Below, piece by piece: positions 1-5,429 of a stretch of DNA of 9,917 bases (positions within the stretch are counted from its first letter, which is position 1; each line of letters starts with the position of its first letter). The stretch covers positions 1-9,917 of the forward strand of contig JAEZYG010000056.1 of the NCBI GenBank assembly GCA_023419175.1. Direction: 5' to 3'. This DNA is from Actinomycetes bacterium (GTDB lineage: Bacteria; Actinomycetota; Actinomycetes; Propionibacteriales; Propionibacteriaceae). The position numbers and the translations under genes were made by a program. The notes beneath the pieces were generated by a model, which saw only the letters and a program-made list of their open reading frames with translations, made no database searches and was not told the DNA's origin.

Positions 1-359
1 GGTAGAACAGACCACCAATGGGAGATGGTGATGATGAAGGGAAGCACGATACCGACGATGACAGCAAAGAGATGGACGATAAGCCCAGCACGACGACGCT
101 TGATAGCGATCGCGCGCGCTTGGCGCAGATTGTACATCTCAGCACGACGCATCAGCTCCGTCGAGACGTCCGCTCCGGAATGATCCAGGGATTCCGTATC
201 CTCATCGTCACATCGCTTCACGAGATTCACCGTTTCAGCGAAGCTGTCGAGTGCAGCGAAATCCGCTATGCCACCGGAGCTCTTAGGGGGAAGTAGAGCA
301 CGTGATAAGCCAAGAATCCAGGCAATCACGATTGCTCCAAAGATTAATCCTGGCAGCAC
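1..359 (-). CDS. glpR: GlpR-like membrane protein, partial (C-terminus beyond left edge)
   Basis: An open frame on the minus strand runs from a GTG at 359 off the left edge of the window (119 full codons). Seen: a hydrophobic segment begins almost at once (LPGLIFGAIVIAWILGLS). An acidic, presumably cytoplasmic stretch of about 60 residues follows, then a basic helix (LRQARAIAIKRRR) and a second membrane segment (GLIVHLFAVVIVGIVLPF) ending in HWW. Two membrane segments, with RRR just before the second, is the pattern I know for the actinobacterial receptor of gephyrin-like Glp (Rv0996 type). The gene lies directly downstream of a MoeA/Glp-like gene on the same strand, as expected; the rimJ gene often found between them is absent. 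The start is uncertain: no clear ribosome site precedes GTG 359, and an in-frame TGA lies at 365-363, nine codons after an ATG at 392. The identity is inferred from architecture and context, not from a strong motif. Confidence 0.68.
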   Translation of the reverse strand, partial: MLPGLIFGAIVIAWILGLSRALLPPKSSGGIADFAALDSFAETVNLVKRCDDEDTESLDHSGADVSTELMRRAEMYNLRQARAIAIKRRRAGLIVHLFAVIVGIVLPFIITISHWWSVL

Positions 360-412
360 GTATCACAGGGTATTATTTCGACTTCTCAGCATGTACTAGA
401 CGCGCCGCATAG

Positions 413-439
413 AAAATAATTGCTTTATCTTTCATTCAA
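413..439 (-). promoter_or_regulatory. Possible promoter ahead of glpR
   Basis: The 111-base gap between the two minus-strand genes is clearly more AT-rich than its surroundings. Reading the minus strand, TTGAAT (439-434) is followed after 15 bases by TATTTT (418-413), a loose match to a sigma-70-type -35/-10 pair with short spacing. It could give glpR its own transcript in addition to read-through from the upstream gene. This is a pattern match only. Confidence 0.22.
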
Positions 440-470
440 TTTTTCCATGCCAATCCAGATGGAACGACGA

Positions 471-1748
471 TCAGTCCCTCAGCATCCAGCAGTCCACTCT
501 TTCACCTAAACCAAGCTGTGTGGTGGATTCATCGAGGACGAGCAAAGCGTGAGCTCGGACCAGATCGGCAAGTTTGATCCCGTGTCCACTTGAAAGCGGA
601 ACCGCGACTTTTTCTCCAGACTGTTCACGCACCGTGGCGAAACGTAGATCCATCACTCCTTCTTCGGAGAGCAGATCATCACCGAGCAGACAGGATTGTT
701 TCAGCGGTTTCACTTGTTCGGCTCCCATCAGCTGATTGATAAGCGGACGGGCGAAAAGCTGATAGCTCACATAAGCGCTCACGCTATCTTCGGGAACGAT
801 CAACATCGGGATTTCATCCTCACCTACAAGGGCGAAAACTACCGTTCCTCCTGGGCGCATCGCCACGGTAGCCACATCGATAACCGCCATCGATGAGATG
901 ACCTTCATGACCGACGAATCTTCACCGATAGGTGCTGTGGCGATGAGCAGATCAGCACGGATTAACTGATCGCTGATCAAGTCGCGCAACTGTCGCTCAT
1001 CTCCTCCAGCGAATGGAACGCGCCATACCTGGGTGCGATCCGATTTCGCAAGAGCAGCCAGCATATGAGAGTTCACTCCATTGAGAGAATCATCCGCCCC
1101 TAACGCCATGGTCACCACACGCGGCCGAGGTCGCGCCAAAACGCGATCGATCCCTGCAAGAGCCATCAAGGCGCTATCTCGAGCATCGAGCCTCTCTCCA
1201 GCTCTCATCAAAGGCATGGATGGGCGCACCTCAGAGCCTGCCCAGCGAACATTATCGCCTAATTTCACCGCCGTTGAAATCGTGACGGAAGCCCCATCGC
1301 GACGCAGATCTGTCAAGGAGATCACAGCGTCCGCTCCCTGAGGTAAAGGTTGAGCAGCTAGGACTTTAACAGCGGTTTGGGGAAGAACTGTATGCTCGAC
1401 GACCTTCAAGGTGATCGAGCCCGCTTCGGGAAGGCCAATGAGATCATCACAGCGAACCGCATAACCTTCACAGGCGGCCAGATCTTCTACGGGAATGGTC
1501 AGATCAGCGGTGATATCTTCACATAGAGCGCTCCCCCAAGCATCGAGGAGATACATGCCGAAAGCGGGAAGCGGCGTGATGAGTTGAAGCAGGTAATCGA
1601 CCTGAGCGTCTACCGACCTAGCGCCATGACGATTGACAGTAGGAGGATTAGGCAAAACACGCCGCTGCGTTTCTCCCGATAGAGTGGACGAGGCAGGAGC
1701 GCTATTCGATTCAACCTGTGCGGTACGACGTCGTCTGAACAAACCCAT
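471..1748 (-). CDS. glp: Glp, MoeA/gephyrin-like protein with degenerate active site
   Basis: A 425-residue protein aligning along its length with MoeA/gephyrin E domain. True MoeA inserts molybdate into molybdopterin; in corynebacteria the homologue Glp instead links FtsZ to the membrane receptor GlpR. Recognisable landmarks are PVEDLAACEGYAVR (86-99), GDNVRWAGSEV (164-174), GADDSLNGVNSHMLAAL (217-233), the AMRPGG region (296-301), and IVPEDSVSAYVS (317-328). A C-terminal domain IV-like part follows to residue 425. Nearly every catalytic landmark deviates: DNSAMDGYA is changed (Asn to L90, Ser to A91, Asp to E94), GDEL reads GADD, the GG of GGVSVG is lost, PGKP reads PGGT and PGNP reads PEDS. 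A basic, Ser/Thr-rich N-terminal extension of about 42 residues (MGLFRRRR...) precedes the usual MoeA start near RSVDAQVDYLL. Only a weak AAG ribosome site precedes the ATG. Glp identity rests on the adjacent glpR and on synteny with the mycobacterial locus; molybdotransferase activity looks unlikely. Confidence 0.85.
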   Translation of the reverse strand: MGLFRRRRTAQVESNSAPASSTLSGETQRRVLPNPPTVNRHGARSVDAQVDYLLQLITPLPAFGMYLLDAWGSALCEDITADLTIPVEDLAACEGYAVRCDDLIGLPEAGSITLKVVEHTVLPQTAVKVLAAQPLPQGADAVISLTDLRRDGASVTISTAVKLGDNVRWAGSEVRPSMPLMRAGERLDARDSALMALAGIDRVLARPRPRVVTMALGADDSLNGVNSHMLAALAKSDRTQVWRVPFAGGDERQLRDLISDQLIRADLLIATAPIGEDSSVMKVISSMAVIDVATVAMRPGGTVVFALVGEDEIPMLIVPEDSVSAYVSYQLFARPLINQLMGAEQVKPLKQSCLLGDDLLSEEGVMDLRFATVREQSGEKVAVPLSSGHGIKLADLVRAHALLVLDESTTQLGLGERVDCWMLRD

Positions 1749-1809
1749 ATTCTTAGACTAAAACAGATCGAAAATCTTCGTCCACGTCCTCATAGCCATT
1801 GTGGAAAAT

Positions 1810-1823
1810 ATGTCCCATGTCCC
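1810..1823. repeat. Tandem 7-base repeat in divergent promoter region
   Basis: ATGTCCC occurs twice in immediate tandem in the intergenic space between the divergent glp and 5-formyl-THF cyclo-ligase genes. Such a site could bind a regulator, but two short copies can arise by chance. I see no CIRCE-like inverted repeat and no strong -35/-10 pair in either direction in this region. Confidence 0.3.
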
Positions 1824-1876
1824 TCTTTAAAAGGCTCCAGCTCTAAGGTAAAAGTCTTTGTATCGCGCATGATATG

Positions 1877-1885
1877 AAAGGAGGA
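1877..1885 (+). promoter_or_regulatory. Strong Shine-Dalgarno that decides the next start codon
   Basis: AAAGGAGGA lies 9 bases before the ATG at 1895. The frame also has ATGs at 1874 and 1886, but the first lies upstream of this site and the second touches its end. The third is therefore the likely initiation codon, and the preceding seven codons are probably untranslated. Confidence 0.8.
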
Positions 1886-1894
1886 ATGGTATCC

Positions 1895-2509
1895 ATGTCA
1901 TTCCCAGCAGATACCGTGCGTCCTTATCTGCGCCAACAGATTCTCTCTCGGCGTGCCTCCTATCGTCCCTGGGATAAGCGGATAGCTGATCGCCGGCGCA
2001 CCTCATATCTGCTGGATTGGATCGATCAACGTTATCCGTCATCTTCCACAATCGCCTGTTATCTGGCGACAAAGAGCGAACCTGATACTTTGTCGCTTCT
2101 GGAAGCTCTATATCCCGACTACGATTTTCTCATTCCGCGTATGGATTTCATTTCCTGCCAAGGAGATCTGGATCAACCCTCTTGGTCTTCGTATGATCCA
2201 ATCCTTCGCTATCGCGGACGATATGGGATTGACGAGATCGACTCACCGCATTTGGGCGTTGAGGCGATTTCTCGCGCTCACCTCATCATCGTTCCCGCCT
2301 TGGCGGTGGGACCTGACGGGTCGCGTCTAGGACGAGGAGGGGGATGGTATGACCGAGCTCTCGTTCACCGCAACCCAAAAAGCACGATCGTAGCCTTGAT
2401 CGGAGCAGATGAGTACCGCCCCATCGCTTCTTACCCACACGATATTCCCGTGGACTGGGTCGCCACACAATGCGGTATGAGCCGATGCCGTCATTCCTGG
2501 ACTGATTAA
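1895..2509 (+). CDS. 5-formyltetrahydrofolate cyclo-ligase
   Basis: ATP-dependent conversion of 5-formyl-THF to 5,10-methenyl-THF (EC 6.3.3.2), a cytoplasmic salvage step returning stored folate to the one-carbon pool. From the chosen start the protein is 204 residues, normal for the family. Seen: an Arg-rich N-terminal helix (RPYLRQQILSRRASYRPWD, 9-27), the YLATKSEPDTLSLLEALY segment (56-73) with the expected Glu-Pro-Asp-Thr, the LIPRM strand (79-83), LIIVPALAVGPDGSRLGRGG (130-149) and the family signature GRGGGWYDR (146-154) that binds ATP phosphate. In E. coli the gene is ygfA/fau; in M. tuberculosis it is Rv0992c. It lies divergent to glp and 76 bases upstream of the Ruc-like gene, the usual actinobacterial arrangement. 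Nothing in it looks damaged. Confidence 0.93.
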   Translation: MSFPADTVRPYLRQQILSRRASYRPWDKRIADRRRTSYLLDWIDQRYPSSSTIACYLATKSEPDTLSLLEALYPDYDFLIPRMDFISCQGDLDQPSWSSYDPILRYRGRYGIDEIDSPHLGVEAISRAHLIIVPALAVGPDGSRLGRGGGWYDRALVHRNPKSTIVALIGADEYRPIASYPHDIPVDWVATQCGMSRCRHSWTD

Positions 2510-2585
2510 ATTCATCATCTAGATTCAGTGCGCTACCATGTCGATTTGGATATCTTTACCGATTTCTACTCACGAGATTGGATCT

Positions 2586-2825
2586 ATGCCTACCTATCAG
2601 TACCGCTGCTCCGACTGCCAGCACGAACTCGAAGCCTTCCAAAAATTCAGCGATGACCCGTTGACCATATGTCCTGAATGTGAAGGATCGTTGCGCAAAG
2701 TTTATAACTGCGGAGGCATCGTCTTTAAAGGCTCCGGCTTCTATTCAACTGACTCGCGTTCTTCATCTACACCGTCCACATCATCTTCCTCGTCATCATC
2801 GACGACCTCATCGACGTCAGATTGA
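2586..2825 (+). CDS. ruc: Ruc/FmdB-type zinc-ribbon protein with serine-rich tail
   Basis: A 79-residue protein starting MPTYQYRC, the standard FmdB-family N-terminus; the ATG at 2586 is preferred over the upstream ATG at 2538 for this reason. A zinc ribbon is formed by C8-x-x-C11 and C29-x-x-C32, followed by the conserved GIVFKGSGFYSTDSR (44-58). An almost pure Ser/Thr tail (59-79), encoded by TCA/TCG/TCT-like repeats, is presumably disordered. This matches M. tuberculosis Rv0991c (Ruc), a redox-regulated chaperone whose zinc cysteines form disulfides on oxidation and which prevents aggregation and works with DnaK. Here the tail is short, and a fifth cysteine (C42, in NCGG) lies outside the zinc-binding pairs, which may matter for disulfide chemistry. 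Ruc-like function is inferred from sequence and from its place between the folate ligase and the SAF-domain gene. No heat-shock operator is visible upstream. Confidence 0.85.
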   Translation: MPTYQYRCSDCQHELEAFQKFSDDPLTICPECEGSLRKVYNCGGIVFKGSGFYSTDSRSSSTPSTSSSSSSSTTSSTSD

Positions 2826-2836
2826 TTCTGTGGATA

Positions 2837-2873
2837 ACCGTCATTTGATCGTTGAAAAACCCATTATGACGGT
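2837..2873. repeat. Perfect inverted repeat immediately before the SAF-gene start
   Basis: ACCGTCAT (2837-2844) is exactly complementary to ATGACGGT (2866-2873), with a 21-base AT-rich spacer. The right arm ends on the base before the ATG at 2874. In RNA this would form an 8-bp stem abutting the start codon; in DNA it could be a two-half-site operator. It occupies most of the 48-base gap between the Ruc-like and SAF-domain genes. Confidence 0.6.
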
Positions 2874-3476
2874 ATGTCGTGGAATTCTTTCATCCTTCGC
2901 GCCAATCGTTTCATACGATGGCATCGTCGCTCTTTGGCGGTCGTGTGCTCTGTGGCGGCTATAGCGGCCGCTTTGCACTATCTTCATCCTCATCCTGAAC
3001 CTAGCAGCGATGTGGCGATCGCCTCTCATAGCCTTGACGCTGGGACGCAAATCTCATCTGGTGATATAGAAACAATTTCCCTGCCCACACGTCTCCTCCC
3101 TGAGGGTGTGGTGACCAGCGATCAGTTAAAAGGGCGTGTTATCGCCAGCGTCATCACCAAAGGGACGATCCTCACAGAAGCGATGCTTGTCGGCTCATCG
3201 TTGGCATCTCAGTCACGTGAGCAACTTGTCCCCTTCCGCGTCTCGGATGCCGATCTGATCTCGCTACTTCAAGTTGGCGACACCATCTCCGTATTGGCGA
3301 GCCAATCCGATGGATCCACTACGGAGATCGCCCATCGCGTCCGCGTAGCAGCTCTTCCAGACAAGAGCTCAACTTCATCTGGCGGAGGGGTAATCGTCGT
3401 CGCAGCTTCTCCAAAGGAAGCTGAAGCGATTGCGACAGCAGCAACCCATATGCGGATGGCATTCGTCGTTCTCTAA
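2874..3476 (+). CDS. Membrane-anchored SAF-domain protein (CpaB/RcpC-like)
   Basis: A 200-residue protein with a basic N-terminus (RANRFIRWHRR, 9-19), one membrane segment (about 20-37) and the rest presumably outside the cell. Residues 46-105 read as a SAF domain: DVAIASHSLDAGTQISSGDIETISLP, then LLPEGVVTSDQLKGRVIASVITKGTILTEAML. Residues 117-200 resemble the RcpC/CpaB-like domain (LVPFRVSDADLISLLQVGDTISVLA ... VIVVAASPKEAEAIATAA). CpaB/RcpC proteins help assemble Flp/Tad pili, but many actinobacteria carry this shorter protein as an orphan beside the Ruc/folate-ligase genes, with no pilus genes. The same holds here within the window, so the role is unknown. It probably belongs to the Ruc transcript. 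Its TAA stop directly touches the stop of the convergent gene. No strong ribosome site precedes the ATG; an inverted repeat occupies that place. Confidence 0.82.
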   Translation: MSWNSFILRANRFIRWHRRSLAVVCSVAAIAAALHYLHPHPEPSSDVAIASHSLDAGTQISSGDIETISLPTRLLPEGVVTSDQLKGRVIASVITKGTILTEAMLVGSSLASQSREQLVPFRVSDADLISLLQVGDTISVLASQSDGSTTEIAHRVRVAALPDKSSTSSGGGVIVVAASPKEAEAIATAATHMRMAFVVL

Positions 3477-3845
3477 TCAGCCCACGACTCCATGATGTGG
3501 GGGCCTATCGGCGATGAGCTGACGATCTCTGTCACTGAGCTTTCCTGGACGCCTCACCTGGATATTACGACCATCTCCGATAATCTCGATGACCTTCCTC
3601 GCCAACGTGAGAAGCTGAGCGGCAGAGATCCCCTCTCTCATGGAAGGAGCGGGTATGAGAGGCCATGGACGAGATGCATCAGATGCCTGTTGCCGCAGAT
3701 GACATAACGCACTCTCATCCCACCCTTCCTGAGAGAGGAAATGAGCGATCTCATAGGGGTCGCTCGTGCTAAGCGGATAGCTTTGTCCGGTGATGGTATA
3801 GGCGACGAGCCTTCCCAAGCTGGGGTCACTCACAGACGGTTCCAT
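3477..3845 (-). CDS. Hypothetical protein following the UDP-glucose pyrophosphorylase
   Basis: A 122-residue frame that I do not recognise. Evidence that it is real: it fills exactly the space between the pyrophosphorylase and the convergent SAF gene, its start overlaps the pyrophosphorylase end by 20 bases as in translationally coupled genes, and GGTGAT, complementary to the 16S 3' end, lies 5 bases before the ATG. A GTG at 3833 is an alternative start. The predicted protein is soluble, with no signal peptide and no membrane segment. A helical middle (YEIAHFLSQEGWDESALCHLRQQA) is followed by a Pro-rich turn, then an amphipathic stretch (ISAAQLLTLARKVIEIIGDG) and a basic C-terminal third (IQVRRPGKLSDRDRQLIADR). 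The position suggests co-expression with UDP-glucose synthesis, but no function can be assigned. Confidence 0.6.
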   Translation of the reverse strand: MEPSVSDPSLGRLVAYTITGQSYPLSTSDPYEIAHFLSQEGWDESALCHLRQQASDASRPWPLIPAPSMREGISAAQLLTLARKVIEIIGDGRNIQVRRPGKLSDRDRQLIADRPPHHGVVG

Positions 3846-5202
3846 CCGCTATCACCATCGGTTCTTGGCTCTCCAAACGGACATCTGAACGCACCGTCAC
3901 ATCTCGACCGAAAGTGATATCTCCACGCACCGTAAAGGAATGAGCCTCTTTCAGGCTAAGAGGATAGGGGAAACGCCAATTGAAATCGTCGATCATGCCA
4001 TAGGTCGCCGGATCGAGATCGACGGCAGGAACCGTCGAGCAACGGCGATGCAGACGATAGCTTTCCTCGTCCACCTCATAGCAATCGGAACGCAAGAGCA
4101 GCAATTCATTGGTCTTTTTTACCGGAATGAAACGATCTCGTCCCACCTCGATAGCCTCAGCACGATCGAATACTTCGATAGCAGCCCCCATCGCGCTTTC
4201 AATCTGAATGACCTTCGTCGAGGACGGATCTCGTGGATCGACAGTCTTTTCGTTGCGTATGAGAGGAAGCCCTAAAACTCCACCTTTAGCTTCCATGACC
4301 TTCTTAATCTCGATCAGATTGAACCACAGATTATTGGTATGGAAGAACGGATGCCTCTTTTCGTCGGTGAAAAAGCGCATATCGTCACTGCTTGTCTGAG
4401 CTGTCTCACGTAAGATGAGGTGACCATCACTGCGCCGTCTTGCCAGATGACCTCCTTTGAGATCGTTGACGGTACGTCTGCACAATTCCGATCCGAAAGC
4501 GGCATTGGTCGAAGCGAACCACCCCGCCAGGGCGGCATTGGGAGAAGCTCCAAGGTTATCGGAATTCGATACGCTCGCATAGCGATAACCGGCGTCGATG
4601 AGTTGATCGAGCACACCTGAATCCACAAGGGACGCATAGATATCCCCATGTCCAGGAGGACACCACTCCAAGGAAGGATCGGACGGCCATTCAACGCAGC
4701 TAAGATCGTCGGCTCGCAATTTCGGTTCGCGACTTTGCATGAAATCACAAGGAAGACCATCAACCGCAAGATCCTCATAGACCCTCAACGCTTCCAAGGT
4801 TGCGTCGCGAGTATTGAAAGAATTCATCATGATAAGAGGTAGCTTTACCTGATAGCGCTGACGGGCAGCTCGCACCTGAGCGACGATCATATCGAGGAAG
4901 GTGAGGGAGTCTCTGACCGTCAAGAGGGATTTCGGCCCCGACATTCCCATCGACGTCCCCAAACCACCGTTGAGTTTGATAATCGCCGTTCGCGAAAAGG
5001 CTTCACGCGCCAGTTCAGGATCGATCGTCTCCTCATCGAAACGTTCGATATCGTCCAAAGGCTCGATCTCATCTTCAGCAATCAACCCAGTCTGTCCGGC
5101 TTCAAGTTGACGGTAGGCGTAGCTAAAAGCTTCAATCGCGGAGGCTCCGATGCCGTCCGCCATCATCTTGGAACGAGCAGCTTCCAGATATGTACGTGTC
5201 AT
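3826..5202 (-). CDS. UTP-glucose-1-phosphate uridylyltransferase, UGP2 type
   Basis: Makes UDP-glucose from UTP and glucose-1-phosphate (EC 2.7.7.9), feeding galactose metabolism and envelope polysaccharides. The 458 residues match the eukaryote-like UDPGP family rather than bacterial GalU. Seen: the nucleotide-binding loop KLNGGLGTSMGMSGPKSL (76-93, with K91), PPGHGD (182-187), SNSDNLGA (212-219), HTNNLWFN (288-295), KKTNELLLLRSD (362-373), and a C-terminal left-handed beta-helix-like stretch from about 424 (FTVRGDITFGRDVTVRSDVRLES). The length is normal for bacterial members. Mycobacterial loci with this gene order carry a GalU-type enzyme next to glp; here the unrelated-fold-lineage enzyme lies on the opposite strand, beyond the Ruc/SAF genes. 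It follows tRNA-Arg and dtxR on the same strand, with no clear promoter in the 92-base gap. GGAG lies only 2 bases before the ATG, so an internal start such as M13 or M14 cannot be excluded. Confidence 0.92.
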   Translation of the reverse strand: MTRTYLEAARSKMMADGIGASAIEAFSYAYRQLEAGQTGLIAEDEIEPLDDIERFDEETIDPELAREAFSRTAIIKLNGGLGTSMGMSGPKSLLTVRDSLTFLDMIVAQVRAARQRYQVKLPLIMMNSFNTRDATLEALRVYEDLAVDGLPCDFMQSREPKLRADDLSCVEWPSDPSLEWCPPGHGDIYASLVDSGVLDQLIDAGYRYASVSNSDNLGASPNAALAGWFASTNAAFGSELCRRTVNDLKGGHLARRRSDGHLILRETAQTSSDDMRFFTDEKRHPFFHTNNLWFNLIEIKKVMEAKGGVLGLPLIRNEKTVDPRDPSSTKVIQIESAMGAAIEVFDRAEAIEVGRDRFIPVKKTNELLLLRSDCYEVDEESYRLHRRCSTVPAVDLDPATYGMIDDFNWRFPYPLSLKEAHSFTVRGDITFGRDVTVRSDVRLESQEPMVIADGTVCE

Positions 5203-5294
5203 ATCTCCACACTAGAGCAGATCAGAGATGAAGGAAGGCGATGCAACGCTTATCGATGTAAGAGGAGAAACAGAACAGGTGTAGCACCACTCGG

Positions 5295-5367
5295 CGGCCC
5301 CAGCAGGATTCGAACCTGCGACACATGGTTTAGGAAACCACTGCTCTATCCCCTGAGCTATGAGGCC
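5295..5367 (-). tRNA. tRNA-Arg (anticodon CCU)
   Basis: On the minus strand a full cloverleaf of 73 bases can be drawn. The acceptor is GGCCTCA/TGGGGCC with one G-U pair and discriminator G. The D arm is GCTC...GAGC, the anticodon stem GTGGT/ACCAT encloses loop TTCCTAA with anticodon CCT, the variable loop has five bases (GTGTC), and the T arm is GCAGG-TTCGAAT-CCTGC. The 3' CCA is not encoded and must be added by the nucleotidyltransferase. It reads the AGG arginine codon. It sits between dtxR and the pyrophosphorylase on the same strand. Confidence 0.96.
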
Positions 5368-5370
5368 TTG

Positions 5371-5423
5371 ACCCATGTAGCCTAGCGGCTTACGCCCTAC
5401 CCCTCAACGGGAAGGCTATGGGT
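5371..5423 (-). other. Structured RNA element between dtxR and tRNA-Arg
   Basis: Read on the minus strand, ACCCATAGCC (5423-5414) can pair with GGCT(AC)ATGGGT (5382-5371), a ten-pair stem with a two-base bulge. Its interior folds into two small hairpins, CCC-GTTGA-GGG and GGC-GTAA-GCC. The second has a GNRA tetraloop, so the whole can form a three-way junction. It starts 6 bases after the dtxR stop codon and ends 3 bases before the tRNA. There is no U-tract, so it is not a standard terminator. A processing signal or 3'-end stabiliser is possible. Folding was done by eye. Confidence 0.5.
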
Positions 5424-5429
5424 ACACGA

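Noticed and set aside
107..114. GCGATCGC (HIP1-like octamer), with a similar GGCGATCGCC near 3015
   Set aside because: Two occurrences in a sequence rich in GATCG are not enough to claim a repeated element.
18..296. Plus-strand frame of 92 residues at the left edge
   Set aside because: It is the mirror of the GlpR-like gene. Its product is polar and low in structure, while the minus-strand frame shows two clean membrane segments with the expected order.
1081..1341. Plus-strand frame of 86 residues inside glp
   Set aside because: Arg/Ala/Ser-rich shadow of the glp coding frame with no ribosome site or family features.
2680..2964. His/Arg-rich frame overlapping the Ruc tail and the SAF start
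   Set aside because: Its HRPHHLPRHHRRPHRRQ stretch is the frame-shifted reading of the serine-codon repeat of the Ruc-like gene.
3480..3501. GCCCAC...GTGGG hairpin just after the SAF-domain stop as a terminator
   Set aside because: The stem is only 5-6 pairs with an 11-base loop and no T-run, and it lies inside the opposing reading frame.
4314..4778. 154-residue minus-strand frame inside the pyrophosphorylase gene
   Set aside because: Out-of-frame reading within a clearly conserved gene; no independent start signal or family match.
5325..5339. TGGTTTAGGAAACCA, an operator-like inverted repeat near dtxR
   Set aside because: It is the anticodon arm of tRNA-Arg(CCU); the symmetry is explained by the tRNA fold.
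5107..5385. 92-residue plus-strand frame containing RIRTCDTWFRKPLLYPLSYEA
   Set aside because: It runs across the tRNA gene in antisense. This peptide is a familiar artefact of translating tRNA genes.
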